Source: Streptomyces sp. NBC_01298 | GTDB taxonomy: Bacteria > Actinomycetota > Actinomycetes > Streptomycetales > Streptomycetaceae | Direction: 5' to 3' | Length of the DNA stretch: 64,000 nucleotides | Assembly: GCF_035978755.1 (NCBI RefSeq) | Contig: NZ_CP108414.1 | Location: 8,742,001 to 8,806,000, forward strand | In this document: positions 1 through 8,975 of the stretch, one piece after another | Position numbering within the stretch: position 1 is the first letter of the stretch | Layout: every line of letters begins with the position of its first letter | The notes under the pieces: model-generated | Told to the model about the DNA's origin: nothing | Seen by the model: the letters and a program-made list of their open reading frames with translations, nothing else | The model's database searches: none | Program-made: the position numbers and the translations under genes

Positions 1-85
1 CCGGCAAGGACTTGCCACAGTCGTGTGTCCGGTCACGCCGCTGAGGTTACTGCGGTGTAAACAATGGCGGAAGGCCGTACGCAGC

Positions 86-119
86 AGGTGGGAGGCCGAA
101 GCGGAACGACCTCCCACCT
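86..119 (-). terminator. Terminator-like hairpin after cutinase gene
   Basis: A perfect 10-bp inverted repeat (86-95 pairs with 110-119, arm AGGTGGGAGG) lies just past the minus-strand cutinase stop codon. There is no long U-tract, as is usual in Streptomyces. Confidence 0.6.
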
Positions 120-131
120 TTCGGGGTCGGT

Positions 132-1103
132 TCAGGAGGTGTGGGGGCAGTTGCCCCGGTACTCCTCGATGGTCAGGCTCGGGCTCGGCACTGGGCAGAG
201 GAACTGCTCGAAGCGGTTGTCGTTGTCGATGAACCGCTTCAGCCACGAAATGCTGTACTTCGCGATCGTGGTGTCCGCGCTGTTCGGGGTGAAGTGCGTG
301 GCGTTGTTGAGTTCCAGGTACGCCTTGTCGAGCGAGCTGGGCAGGCTCGTGTAGAAGGGCTCGGAGTGCGTGGCGACCGGTGCGACCGTGTCGCCATCGG
401 CCCCCACGATCAGGGTCGGGGTCTTGATCTCGGGCCAGGACTTGTCGGTGTTCCAGCCGGTGAGCGCGATCGCCGCCTGCAGCGAAGGCCGGCTCTTGGC
501 GGCCTCCAGCGTGCCGCCGCCACCCATGGAGTGGCCCATCACACCGAGCCGGCTGCTGTCGATCCTCGTGCGGACGGTGCTGCGCTCCGTCAGGTAGTCC
601 AGGGCGGAGAGCAGTTGACGTCCCCTGCTGTCGGGCTGGTCGAGGGTGGTGAGCGTGTCGATGGTCATGACGATGAAGCCCTGGGAGGCCAGTCGCGGGC
701 CGAGCCAGGCGATGGACGACTGGTAGGCGGTGAAGCCGGGTGAGATCACCACGGCGCCGAAGGTCCCGTCCGCGGTGGACGTCGGGTAGTAGATGGTGCC
801 GCCGCCGAAGCCGGTGACCCCCAGGGAGGAGACGTTGGTCTGCGACACCGCGTAGGAGCCGCGGAGGGCCTCGATGCTCGAGTTGGTCGGGGCCGGGCCC
901 CGCTCGTACGGGTTGGCCGCGGCCTGCGCCCCGGACGCGGTGAACGTGGCGATCGCGCCGATCGTCACGAGCGCCGCCAGCGCGGACACGAGCGAACGGA
1001 GCCGCGTCCCGCCGCCGGCGGGGTCGACGGAGCGCCCCCTCGTACCGGCGGCGCCGTGGTCGGAGTGGGCCTGGTGGGCGTTCTCGGAGTGTTGCTGCTG
1101 CAC
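132..1103 (-). CDS. Secreted cutinase / polyester (PET-type) hydrolase, LipA-like
   Basis: An exported alpha/beta hydrolase of the actinomycete cutinase family (Thermobifida cutinases, S. coelicolor LipA), which cleaves cutin and synthetic polyesters outside the cell. With GTG at 1103 the protein has 323 residues: a long basic N-terminus, a hydrophobic export segment at about 36-58, then the mature domain beginning near ANPYERG (63-69), the family's usual mature start. I see the nucleophile in GHSMG (S192), the acid in GADGDT (D238), the base in NATHF (H270), W217, and the C-terminal cysteine pair C303/C319. The oxyanion aromatic residue usually Tyr is Phe (F124). GTG was chosen because GAGAGGA lies 10 bases upstream; an ATG at 1226 is in frame but its extension looks non-coding. 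The family call is firm; activity on PET is inference. Confidence 0.93.
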   Translation of the reverse strand: MQQQHSENAHQAHSDHGAAGTRGRSVDPAGGGTRLRSLVSALAALVTIGAIATFTASGAQAAANPYERGPAPTNSSIEALRGSYAVSQTNVSSLGVTGFGGGTIYYPTSTADGTFGAVVISPGFTAYQSSIAWLGPRLASQGFIVMTIDTLTTLDQPDSRGRQLLSALDYLTERSTVRTRIDSSRLGVMGHSMGGGGTLEAAKSRPSLQAAIALTGWNTDKSWPEIKTPTLIVGADGDTVAPVATHSEPFYTSLPSSLDKAYLELNNATHFTPNSADTTIAKYSISWLKRFIDNDNRFEQFLCPVPSPSLTIEEYRGNCPHTS

Positions 1104-1470
1104 GACGGAGTCGTCCTCTCGGTCGTGGCGGAGCCGTCCCGGCGGTGGCTCGCCCCCGGCTGCGTGCCGAGGTCCGTGCCGCCTGACGGTGGTTCCCGCC
1201 GCTGTCGCTGGCCGGACCACTGTCACGGCGCACTCCGCGCCCGCACATCGGTGTAATCACCGGTCTCGACGGCGGAACCACCGGTCTCGTCGGTGGACTT
1301 ACCGGGGCGCCGCAGGACGTACTGGTCACGCCCTCGGGCCGACCGTCCGCCGCTCGACGTACCGGTCACGCCTTCGGGCAGACCGTCCGCCGCTCGACGT
1401 ACCGGTCACGCCGTCGGGCGCACCGTCCGCCGCCCGATGCCCGGTCACGCCGCCGGGCCGGCCCGCCCGC
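1104..1470. other. Intergenic region with degenerate repeats
   Basis: A gene-free stretch between the cutinase start and the PucR-type gene stop, both on the minus strand. It holds the 40-bp tandem repeats at 1321-1459 and a shorter degenerate pair of CACCGGTCTCG-type units at about 1258-1295. The cutinase promoter must lie near 1104-1250, but I see no confident -35/-10 pair. Confidence 0.6.
1321..1459. repeat. 40-bp tandem repeat, about 3.5 copies
   Basis: Units at 1321-1360, 1361-1400 and 1401-1440 and a partial one at 1441-1459 share ACYGGTCACGCC followed by TCGGGC and ACCGTCCGCCGC. They differ by only a few bases. Because 40 is not a multiple of three, the array is unlikely to be coding. 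Confidence 0.85.
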
Positions 1471-2682
1471 TCAGCCGCCCGACAGCCGGTACGCGTCCCG
1501 CGCCAGGGTCAGCGCGATCAGGTCCCGGGGCCGGGAGAGCGACTTCGACGTCAGGTGTTCCAGCCGGCGCAGCCGGTTGAAGACCGTGTTGCGGTGGCAG
1601 TACAGCCGGCTCGCCGCGCGGCCCGCCGAACCCTCCGCCGACAGCCAGGCGTCGAGGGTCTCCAGGAGCATCGCCCGGTCCGCCGGGTCCAGGTCCAGCA
1701 GGGGCCCGAGCACCGCCTGGACCAGCTCCGCCGACAGCTCGGGCTGGCGCACCACCAGGGCCGTGGGCAGCCGGTCGGCCAGCCGCACCAGGACCCGTTC
1801 GTCCGGACCGCAGGTCCGCAGCGCGGTCTCCGCCAGCCGCCGGGCCCGGCCCAGTTCGGCCAGCCCGTCCACCACCGGGCTGATGCCGCCCGGCCCCGGG
1901 CAGCGGTCCGCGAGTTCCGCCGCGAGATCGGCCGGGGAGGAGTCGCCCAGCGCCACCACGGCCAGCTCCCGCTCCGTGCGCATCCGCCAGAACAGCCGCA
2001 TCCCGCCCGCCGCCACCACCCGGTGCACCGCGTCGGCCCGGTCGGCCGGGAGCACCACCACCGCGTACCGCCCCTGCTCCGGCAGGTCCAGGGCCAGCGC
2101 CACCTGGGCCGCCAGGGCCGGCGCTGTGTCCCCCTCCAGCAGGGCGTCCAGCAGGGCCTGGGCCCGCTCGTCGCTGCGCCGGCGCATCTCCACCTCCGCG
2201 GTGCGGTACGCCTCCGCGGTCGCCGCCGCCTGCTGTTCGATCCCCGCCCACATCGCCCCGGCCGCCCGGGCCAGGACGGGCAGCGCCTCAGGCTCCTTCT
2301 CGGTGACGATGTCCAGCAGCGCGTCCCAGGTGAGCCGGCCCGCCCTGCGGTACGCGTAGAGCAACAGGTCCAGCGGGAGCCCCTGTTCGGCCCGGCGCCG
2401 GCCCAGTTCCTCCGCGTACGCGAGGTCCTTGCGCGGGACGGACCGGGATGCGGCGAAGGCCTCGATCCCGTAGTGCATCGCCTCGCTGACCTGTTGCCAG
2501 TGTTCGTCCCGCGGCACGGCCAGGTCGAACAGCGGCGAGTGCTTCGCCAGGTCCCTGATGAGCTGGTCGGTGAGTCCGGGGATGTCGGCGATCAGTACGT
2601 CCGCCGCCGACACCAGGACCGACCACTCCTGTTCCGTGCGCGTTCTGCGTCCACGTCCACCCATGGCCGCTGAGGATGTCAC
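1471..2682 (-). CDS. PucR/CdaR-type helix-turn-helix regulator
   Basis: A transcription factor of the PucR family, about 403 residues. The C-terminal end carries the PucR HTH, seen as a YCHRNTVFNRLRRLE block followed by the RDLIALTLARDAYRL tail. The middle part resembles the GGDEF-like domain of CdaR proteins, and the N-terminus is an alpha-helical sensor of unknown ligand. GTG at 2682 is preferred because GGAGG lies 4 bases upstream; ATG at 2664 is the alternative with no clear ribosome site. It is divergent from the liv operon across a 169-bp gap, so it probably controls that importer. Its effector is unknown. Confidence 0.88.
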   Translation of the reverse strand: MTSSAAMGGRGRRTRTEQEWSVLVSAADVLIADIPGLTDQLIRDLAKHSPLFDLAVPRDEHWQQVSEAMHYGIEAFAASRSVPRKDLAYAEELGRRRAEQGLPLDLLLYAYRRAGRLTWDALLDIVTEKEPEALPVLARAAGAMWAGIEQQAAATAEAYRTAEVEMRRRSDERAQALLDALLEGDTAPALAAQVALALDLPEQGRYAVVVLPADRADAVHRVVAAGGMRLFWRMRTERELAVVALGDSSPADLAAELADRCPGPGGISPVVDGLAELGRARRLAETALRTCGPDERVLVRLADRLPTALVVRQPELSAELVQAVLGPLLDLDPADRAMLLETLDAWLSAEGSAGRAASRLYCHRNTVFNRLRRLEHLTSKSLSRPRDLIALTLARDAYRLSGG

Positions 2683-2720
2683 CCCGCCTCCGCCGCCGTA
2701 AGGGGCGCGCGCGACAGGTC

Positions 2721-2825
2721 TGTGCGCGTGCACAACACGCTCCTGTCCGGGCTGGTCATCGGCAGCGATTCCGCATCCGCCGGTGGACGCCCGCCCCGGC
2801 CCGGTGCTGGTGTGTGCGCCAGCAC
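2721..2825. promoter_or_regulatory. liv/pucR divergent control region with inverted repeats
   Basis: Two small dyads lie between the divergent genes: TGTGCGCGTGCACA at 2721-2734 and GTGCTGG(N8)CCAGCAC at 2804-2825. Both share a GTGC/GCAC core. They are candidate operators for the PucR-type protein, on position only. Confidence 0.35.
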
Positions 2826-2851
2826 AAGGCCGCCCAGAGGAAGGAGAGGAC

Positions 2852-3649
2852 GTGGGTTCGCTACAAGTGCGCGAGCTGTCCGTCGGCTACGGGCCGGTCC
2901 GGGCACTGCGCTCCGTATCGCTCGACGTGCCCGCCGGCGCGGTGGTCGTCGTACTCGGAGGGAACGGCGCCGGGAAGTCCACGCTGCTGCGCGCGGTGTC
3001 CCGGACGCTCGGGTTCCACCGGGGAGCCGCCACGGGCGGGAGCATCGCCTTCGACGGCCGGCCGCTGGACGGGCTCACCCCGGACCGGGTCGTCGCCGCC
3101 GGAGTGGTGCAAGTGCCCGAGGGGCGCAAGGTGTTCACCCGGATGACCGTCGCGGACAACCTGCGCGCCGGGGCCCTGGGCGGTCGCGCGGGATCCCGCG
3201 CCGACACGGCCCGCTCCCTGGCCCGGGTGCACGAGCTGTTCCCCGTACTGGCCCAGCGGGCCCGGCAGCGCGCCGGACTGCTGTCCGGCGGCGAACAGCA
3301 GATGCTGGCCCTGGGCCGGGCCCTGATGGCGCGCCCGCGCCTGCTGCTGCTCGACGAGCCCACCCTCGGGCTCGCGCCCAAGATGGCCGCCACCATCGCC
3401 GAGACCATCACCGAGATCAACGCCTCCGGCGCCTCGGTCCTCCTCGTCGAGCAGAACGCCGCCCTGGCGCTGCGGCTGTCCTCCCACGCCTACGTCCTGG
3501 AGGTCGGCGAGGTCACCCTCGACGGCCCGGCCGCCGAACTGGCCGCCTCGGACGAGGTACGGCGCCGCTACCTCGGCATCACCGACGAGGCCGCGCCCGA
3601 CCCGGCCGGCGCCGGGACCCGGCGGGAACTGCGCAGGTGGACGGCATGA
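2852..3649 (+). CDS. livF: Branched-chain amino acid-type ABC importer, ATPase LivF
   Basis: One of the two ATP-hydrolysing subunits of a LIV-type (HAAT family) importer, 265 residues. Visible motifs are Walker A GGNGAGKST, the signature LSGGEQQ, Walker B LLLLDEP and the H-loop region VLLVEQN, where Gln replaces the usual His as in many LivF proteins. The GTG start at 2852 follows AGAGGAAGGAGAGGA. It is the first gene of a five-gene operon (livF-G-H-M-K), and its stop overlaps the livG start (ATGA). The order, with ATPases first and binding protein last, and the divergent PucR gene suggest uptake of an amino acid, amide, urea or purine-related compound. The substrate cannot be read from sequence. 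Confidence 0.93.
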   Translation: MGSLQVRELSVGYGPVRALRSVSLDVPAGAVVVVLGGNGAGKSTLLRAVSRTLGFHRGAATGGSIAFDGRPLDGLTPDRVVAAGVVQVPEGRKVFTRMTVADNLRAGALGGRAGSRADTARSLARVHELFPVLAQRARQRAGLLSGGEQQMLALGRALMARPRLLLLDEPTLGLAPKMAATIAETITEINASGASVLLVEQNAALALRLSSHAYVLEVGEVTLDGPAAELAASDEVRRRYLGITDEAAPDPAGAGTRRELRRWTA

Positions 3650-4437
3650 ACGCGAACGACTCCCCGCCGCCGCTCACCGTCACCGACGTAACCGTCCGAT
3701 TCGCCGGCCTGACCGCGCTCGACTCGGTCTCCTTCACGGTGGAGCCCGGCAGTGTGCACGCCGTCATCGGACCCAACGGAGCGGGCAAGTCCACCTGCTT
3801 CAACGTGCTCTCCGGGGTCTACCGGGCCACCGGCGGATCCGTCCGCTTCGGCGCCGCCGAGCTCACCGGCCTCGCCCCGCACGCGGTCGCGGCCCTCGGC
3901 ATCGCCCGCACCTTCCAGAACCTGGCGCTGCCCCCGCACACCACCGTCGCCGACAGCCTCCTGCTGGGGCGCCACCGGCTGATGCGGACCGGCTTCCTGG
4001 CCGCCGGACTGCGGCTGCCGGCCGCGGCGCGCGAGGACCGCCGGCACCGCGAACGGGTCCGGGAAATCGCCGAGTTCGTCGGCCTGGAGGGCGACCTCGC
4101 GGCGCCCGCCGGCTCCCTCCCGTACGGAAAGCAGAAACTCGTCGAACTGGCCCGGGCCCTGTGCATGGAACCCCGGCTGCTGCTCCTCGACGAACCCGTC
4201 GCCGGCATGACCGCCGACGAGAGGCAGCGCACGGCCGCCGTCATCGCGGGCGTCCGGAACGGCCTCGGCATCTCGATCGTGCTGGTCGAACACGACATGG
4301 GGGTGGTGATGCGGCTCGCGGACGCGGTGACCGTACTCGACTTCGGCAGGCGCATCGGCGGCGGGACTCCCGCGCAGGTGCAGAACGATCCCGCGGTGGT
4401 CCGCGCGTACCTCGGAGAGGAGGAACCGGCCGCATGA
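3646..4437 (+). CDS. livG: LIV-type ABC importer, ATPase LivG
   Basis: The second ATPase of the importer, 263 residues. It shows Walker A GPNGAGKST, the LivG-typical GIARTFQN segment, a degenerate signature LPYGKQKLVE, Walker B LLLLDEP followed by VAGM, and the switch histidine in VLVEHDM. It starts in the ATGA overlap with livF and ends in an ATGA overlap with livH, so translation is coupled. The protein should sit on the cytoplasmic face bound to LivH/LivM. Confidence 0.93.
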   Translation: MNANDSPPPLTVTDVTVRFAGLTALDSVSFTVEPGSVHAVIGPNGAGKSTCFNVLSGVYRATGGSVRFGAAELTGLAPHAVAALGIARTFQNLALPPHTTVADSLLLGRHRLMRTGFLAAGLRLPAAAREDRRHRERVREIAEFVGLEGDLAAPAGSLPYGKQKLVELARALCMEPRLLLLDEPVAGMTADERQRTAAVIAGVRNGLGISIVLVEHDMGVVMRLADAVTVLDFGRRIGGGTPAQVQNDPAVVRAYLGEEEPAA

Positions 4438-5324
4438 CCACCTTCCTCGAACTGCTCCTCGGCGGGCTGTCCATGGGCTCCGTCTACGCCCTGATCGCCC
4501 TCGGCTTCGTGGTCATCTTCAAGGCCACCGAAGTGGTCAACTTCGCCCACGCGTCCCTGCTGCTGGCCGGCGGCTACGTCACCGCGACCCTGCACGAGGA
4601 ACTCGGATTCTGGGGCGCGCTCCTGGCCGGCGCGCTCTCGGCGGCCGCCGTGGGCGCGGCGATCGAGTTCCTGGTGATGCGCCGCTACCGGGGCCAGGAC
4701 CAGAGCGTGCTGGCCATCGTCACCATCGGCGTCGACATCCTCCTCATCACCGACCTCACCCGGCGCCTCGGCACCGACGTGCTCTCCCTCGGCGACCCGT
4801 GGGGCGACCGCGTGGTCCACCTCGGCGCGGTCACGGTGCCCCAGACCCGGATCGCCGCCATCCTCGCCGCCGGGCTGCTGATCACCGTGTTCCTGCTGGT
4901 GTTCCGGCACACCTCCTGGGGCGTGGCCATGCGCGCCGCCGCAGAACAGCCCGAGACGGCCGCGCTGATGGGCGTACGGCTGGGCCGGGTCTCGCTCGCG
5001 GCGTGGGCCGTGGCCGGGGCGCTGGCCGCCGTCGCCGCGCTCTTCCTGACCGTCTTCCCCACGCCCGGCCTGGAGCGGGCCACGTCCCTCGCCGCCCTCA
5101 AGGCCTTCCCGGCCGCGATCCTCGGCGGCCTCGACTCCACCTCCGGCGCACTGGCCGGCGGGCTGATCGTGGGCGTCACCGAGGCGCTGGCCACCGGCTA
5201 CCAGGGTCAGTTGACCTTCCTCGGCCGGGGCATCGGCGACCTGGCTCCGTACCTGGTGATGGTCGCGGTCCTGCTGATCCGCCCCGCCGGACTCCTCGGC
5301 ACGAAGGAGCTCGCCCGTGTCTGA
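4434..5324 (+). CDS. livH: LIV-type ABC importer, permease LivH
   Basis: An integral membrane permease of 296 residues with about eight hydrophobic segments. It opens with the family-typical GLSMGSVYALIALGFVVIF and NFAHAS motifs, and has the ATPase-coupling region around AAAEQPETAALMGV. It is translationally coupled to livG (ATGA at 4434) and overlaps livM by 8 bases. Confidence 0.92.
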   Translation: MTTFLELLLGGLSMGSVYALIALGFVVIFKATEVVNFAHASLLLAGGYVTATLHEELGFWGALLAGALSAAAVGAAIEFLVMRRYRGQDQSVLAIVTIGVDILLITDLTRRLGTDVLSLGDPWGDRVVHLGAVTVPQTRIAAILAAGLLITVFLLVFRHTSWGVAMRAAAEQPETAALMGVRLGRVSLAAWAVAGALAAVAALFLTVFPTPGLERATSLAALKAFPAAILGGLDSTSGALAGGLIVGVTEALATGYQGQLTFLGRGIGDLAPYLVMVAVLLIRPAGLLGTKELARV

Positions 5325-6453
5325 CACCCGCAGCCCCGTGCTGCACCCCGAGGCCGTCGCCCCGGCGGCGGCCACCCGGCTCCGGCTGCTCACCTCCCGG
5401 AACGCGACGGTGGCGGCCGCCGGCCTGGTGCTGCTCGCGCTGCCGTTCTACCTCGACCGGTTCTGGCTGCAGGCCGGGCTGTTCGCCATCGCCGCCGCCA
5501 TCGGGGCCATAGGGCTCAACCTGCTCACCGGAGCCACCGGCCAGCTCTCGATGGGCCACGCCTTCTTCCTCGCCGTCGGGGCCTACGGGTACTGCGCGCT
5601 CGCCGGGGACGGCAGCACGGCGGGCGGCCACACCCTGGTCGGACTCGGCCTGCCCAGCTGGCTCGCCGCGGTCCTGGCCGTCGCCCTCGCCGGGGCGGCG
5701 GGCGGCCTCTTCAGCCCCATCGCCGGCCGCCTTCGCGGCGCGTACCTGGGCATCGCCACACTCGCGCTGATCTTCATCGGCCAGCACGTGCTGTTCAACG
5801 CCACCAGCGTCACCGGCGGGTTCAACGGCCGGGAGGTGGAGCCGCTGTCCCTCTTCGGCTTCACCTTCGACGACACCGAGACCGTCATCGCCGCCGTCCC
5901 CTTCCAGTCCGCCGAGAAGCTCTGGTACGTCGCCCTCGCGGCCCTCCTCGGCGGCGCCCTGTTCGCACGCGGCGTCCTGCGGGGCCGGCCCGGCCGGGCC
6001 ATGAACGCCCTGCGCGACCACAGCATCGCCGCCGGGGTGATGGGCGTGCCGGTCGCCCGGTACCGGGCCGCCGTCTTCGTCCTGTCGTCCATGTACGCGG
6101 GGCTGGCCGGCGTCCTGCTCGCCCTCGTCTTCCAGCGCACGGTGCCCGACTACTTCGGCATGGTGCTGTCCCTGGAGTACCTGGCCATGATCGTGATCGG
6201 TGGCCTGGGCACCGTCGCGGGCGCCGTCGTGGGCGCGGTCTTCGTCTCCCTGCTGCCCCCACTCCTCACCCGCTACAGCGAAGCCCTCCCGCTGGTGTCC
6301 GCGCCCGGAACGGGCGGTGTCTCGCCGGGCGAGGCCTCCCGCTATCTGTACGGAGCGGCCGTCGTCGTGGCCGTCCTGTTCCTGCCCGGTGGACTCACCG
6401 GCATCACCCGGATCGTCCGCACCCGCACCACACCCTCGAAGGAGCGAACGTGA
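5317..6453 (+). CDS. livM: LIV-type ABC importer, permease LivM
   Basis: The partner permease, 378 residues, with roughly ten hydrophobic segments. Family motifs include GLNLLTGATGQLSMGHA near residue 70, and the coupling region ALRDHSIAAGVMGV. The GTG start at 5317 has AAGGAG upstream inside livH. The stop overlaps the livK start (GTGA). Confidence 0.92.
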   Translation: MSDTRSPVLHPEAVAPAAATRLRLLTSRNATVAAAGLVLLALPFYLDRFWLQAGLFAIAAAIGAIGLNLLTGATGQLSMGHAFFLAVGAYGYCALAGDGSTAGGHTLVGLGLPSWLAAVLAVALAGAAGGLFSPIAGRLRGAYLGIATLALIFIGQHVLFNATSVTGGFNGREVEPLSLFGFTFDDTETVIAAVPFQSAEKLWYVALAALLGGALFARGVLRGRPGRAMNALRDHSIAAGVMGVPVARYRAAVFVLSSMYAGLAGVLLALVFQRTVPDYFGMVLSLEYLAMIVIGGLGTVAGAVVGAVFVSLLPPLLTRYSEALPLVSAPGTGGVSPGEASRYLYGAAVVVAVLFLPGGLTGITRIVRTRTTPSKERT

Positions 6454-7715
6454 ACAGAAGAAGGCACGCTGCCGCGGTCCTGGCGGCCGCACTCGTCCTG
6501 ACCGGCGCCGCCGGGTGCAGTGGCAAGGCAAAGCCCGCCGACGGGGACAAGCCCGCCGCCTCGGGCGGGGTCAAGGCCGGGGCCGGGGTGAGCGACAAGA
6601 CCATCAAGCTCGGCGCGCTCACCGACATGACCGGCGTCTACGCCTCCCTCGGCAAGAGCGTCACCCAGGCCCAGCAGCTGTGGGTCAAGCAGACCAACGC
6701 GGCGGGCGGCATCTGCGGCCGCACCATCGAGCTGACGGTCCGCGACCACGGCTACGACCCGCAGAAGGCCCTCGCCGCCTACACCGAGCTGGAGCCCTCG
6801 GTGCTGGGCTTCGCCCAGTTCATCGGATCCCCGTTCGTCTCCGCCGTCAAGACGCGGATCGACGGCAAGGACAAGGGGCTGGTCATCCCGCAGGCCTGGT
6901 CCGCCTCCCTGCTCGGCAGCCCGTACATCCGCACGGTGGGAGCGACGTACGACGTCGAGACGATCAACGCCGTCGGCTTCCTCCTCGACCAGAAGCGGAT
7001 CGCCTCGGGCGACAAGATCGGGCACGTCTACTTCGAGGGCGACTACGGCGAGAACGCCCTGACCGGCTCCAAGGCCATCGCCGCGGAGTCCGGGCTGACC
7101 GTCGTCGAGCAGAAGATCAAGCCCACCGACAACGACATGACCGCCCAGGTGGCCGCGCTCAAGCAGGCCGGGGTCAAGGCCGTGGTCATCAGCGCCGGCC
7201 CCCGCCAGGCGGCCTCGCTCGTCGGAGTCGCCGCGGCGGGCGGCTGGAACGTCCCGTTCGTCGGCAACAACTCGGCCTTCGCGCCGCAGCTCCTGGCCAC
7301 CCCGGCGGGCGCGGCCCTGCAGAAGGACTACTACGTGGCCTCCTCGGCCCTGCCGATCGGCTCGACCGAGGCCGGACCGGCCGCCCTGGCCGCCGCGTAC
7401 AAGGCCGAGTACCCGGACGCCGGCCTGGACAACGGCGTGGTGGCCGGGTACAGCGCCGGAGCCCTGTTCGGGGAGGTGCTGAAGAAGGCCTGCGCCGACA
7501 AGGACCTGACCCGCGAGGGGATCCGGGCGGCCCTGCTGAGCCTGAAGTCCTATGACAACGGTTTCGGCATCACGCACGACTTCTCGGACCCGAAGGCCCC
7601 CTCCACCCGGCAGAGCGTGATCCTGAAGCCCGACGCGACGGTCCCGGGCGGCATGAAGGTGGTCAAGGAGGCCGCCGCGGCACCCGCCGCGACGAAGTTC
7701 ACTCCCGCTTCCTGA
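6450..7715 (+). CDS. livK: LIV-type ABC importer, substrate-binding lipoprotein
   Basis: A 421-residue periplasmic-binding-protein type I fold receptor (Peripla_BP_6 family), anchored outside the membrane. The signal peptide ends in the lipobox LTGAAGC with the lipidated Cys at residue 23, followed by a Lys/Gly-rich tether. The mature part has the family pattern IKLGALTDMTGVYASLG, SPFVSA and YFEGDYGENA. It is the last operon gene; a strong hairpin follows at 7731. Substrate is unknown. Confidence 0.93.
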   Translation: MNRRRHAAAVLAAALVLTGAAGCSGKAKPADGDKPAASGGVKAGAGVSDKTIKLGALTDMTGVYASLGKSVTQAQQLWVKQTNAAGGICGRTIELTVRDHGYDPQKALAAYTELEPSVLGFAQFIGSPFVSAVKTRIDGKDKGLVIPQAWSASLLGSPYIRTVGATYDVETINAVGFLLDQKRIASGDKIGHVYFEGDYGENALTGSKAIAAESGLTVVEQKIKPTDNDMTAQVAALKQAGVKAVVISAGPRQAASLVGVAAAGGWNVPFVGNNSAFAPQLLATPAGAALQKDYYVASSALPIGSTEAGPAALAAAYKAEYPDAGLDNGVVAGYSAGALFGEVLKKACADKDLTREGIRAALLSLKSYDNGFGITHDFSDPKAPSTRQSVILKPDATVPGGMKVVKEAAAAPAATKFTPAS

Positions 7716-7730
7716 GCGGCGGGCAGGAAC

Positions 7731-7770
7731 GGACGCTGCCGCCCCGACACGAGTCGGGGCGGTAGCGTCC
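7731..7770 (+). terminator. Terminator of liv operon
   Basis: An 18-bp stem (GGACGCTGCCGCCCCGAC with its complement, one G-T pair) and a 4-base loop sit 15 bp after livK. Confidence 0.85.
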
Positions 7771-7919
7771 GTCCGTCGGCGGACGGGCTGGTCGCCTCCC
7801 GATGAAACGCTTGGGGCCCTTTCGCCCAAGTACTGGACGAGGGGGCCGTCCGGGTTCCCGCACAGGGGAGGGACCGGGTGCTCAGCCCACGACACCGAAG
7901 GCCAGTTGGAGGTAGCCCG

Positions 7920-8075
7920 ATGAACGAGAGGCCCAGTGGCTTCGAGGAGCGCCTCAAGGCGGCGCTCATCGCACGTCTTCCGGAGGCGCCGCCCGCGCCC
8001 GCCGACAGAGGATCTGCCCGGCGGTACGGCATCCGCTGGCCGTGGGCCTCGCGGCGGCGGAGGTCGTCGCCGTGA
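7920..8075 (+). pseudogene. Short ORF, probable truncated N-terminus of a larger protein
   Basis: ATG at 7920 follows a good ribosome site (GGAGG, 7 bases upstream). The 51-residue product begins MNERPSGFEERLKAALIARL. From memory, this resembles the cytosolic N-terminus of longer actinomycete proteins in which an RR-rich stretch precedes a membrane segment. Here the frame ends just where the membrane segment would start, and no continuation is found in another frame. I therefore read it as a remnant, though a genuine small protein is possible. Confidence 0.4.
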
Positions 8076-8095
8076 GCGCCCGGCCGGCGGGTTCC

Positions 8096-8941
8096 CTACG
8101 GGCGCGCGGTGAAGAGCGCTTCCGTGAACTCGGTTACCTCGCTGAAGCCGAGCCGGTGGTAGAGGCGGACGGCGGTGGCGTTGTCCGCACGGACGTTCAG
8201 TCCGATGTGGTCCGCGGTCTCTGCCAGCCGTCGGCACAGCTCGGCGACGCAGGCGCCGGCGGCGCCCTGCCCGCGGACCCGCGGATGGGTGGTGACGTTC
8301 CCGATCGCGGCGACCCGGTACGCCGCGGAGTGCACGTGCACTCCGGCCACGGCGACCAACTGCCCGGCCTGCCGGGCACCGACGTACTGGCCGGTGTCGA
8401 GCATGCGGTCGTCGAACCAGTTGCCCGGATACGCCTGCTCGAACAGTTCGAGCAGCTCGGGGAGGTCATCGCGGCTCAGCGGGGCGGGCCGCCACGGTCC
8501 GGAGGCATACCGGTCGGCCAGGTCGGGCTCGGTCAGCGCCATGCGCAGCAAAGTGGTGTGTGACTGCGCCGCGTAGCCGGATTCCAGGACCTTCGCGGCG
8601 GTTCCGGTCAGATGTCCGAGGAAACGCCGGGGGAGTACGGGCAGCAGTGCCTCGGCCAGCTCCTCCAGGGCGGCCGCTTGCCCGGGGCGGGTGAAGCCCA
8701 GCAGCGTCGGTACGTCACCGACAGCGTAGAGCAGCGCCACCGGTCCGTCCTCGGACACGGTGTACCAGCTGGTGTGGGGCCACGGCAGGTCGTCGAGGTC
8801 GCCGAGTTCCATCAGGTTCATGGCCGGGTCCCGTTCGAAGCGGGCGGCCAGGTCTGATCGGTCGTGGAGGCTGCGCAAGATCACCCGCACAGCGTACGGC
8901 GGGGCTCGGTCCGGTTCGACGGCGAGGTCGGGCAGCGCCAC
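8096..8941 (-). CDS. GNAT-family N-acetyltransferase
   Basis: A 281-residue protein whose C-terminal half is a GNAT fold: an AIGNVTTHPRVRGQGAAGA acetyl-CoA loop (V-x-P-x-x-R-G-x-G-x-A) near residues 211-229, and the later NATAVRLYHRLGF motif. The N-terminal half looks like the second, degenerate domain found in FR47-type acetyltransferases. The start is uncertain: GTG at 8941 has no clear ribosome site, and in-frame GTGs near VRVILRSLHDR (about residues 18-20) are alternatives. Substrate is unknown. Confidence 0.85.
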   Translation of the reverse strand: MALPDLAVEPDRAPPYAVRVILRSLHDRSDLAARFERDPAMNLMELGDLDDLPWPHTSWYTVSEDGPVALLYAVGDVPTLLGFTRPGQAAALEELAEALLPVLPRRFLGHLTGTAAKVLESGYAAQSHTTLLRMALTEPDLADRYASGPWRPAPLSRDDLPELLELFEQAYPGNWFDDRMLDTGQYVGARQAGQLVAVAGVHVHSAAYRVAAIGNVTTHPRVRGQGAAGACVAELCRRLAETADHIGLNVRADNATAVRLYHRLGFSEVTEFTEALFTARP

Positions 8942-8975
8942 GGGAAGCGGCGGCGGACATCGCGGCGGACGCGGC

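Noticed and set aside
874..2673. A 599-residue plus-strand open frame opposite the cutinase and PucR-type genes
   Set aside because: It is a shadow: Arg/Pro/Gly-rich low-complexity sequence opposite two genes with clear domains, a common artefact at 72% GC.
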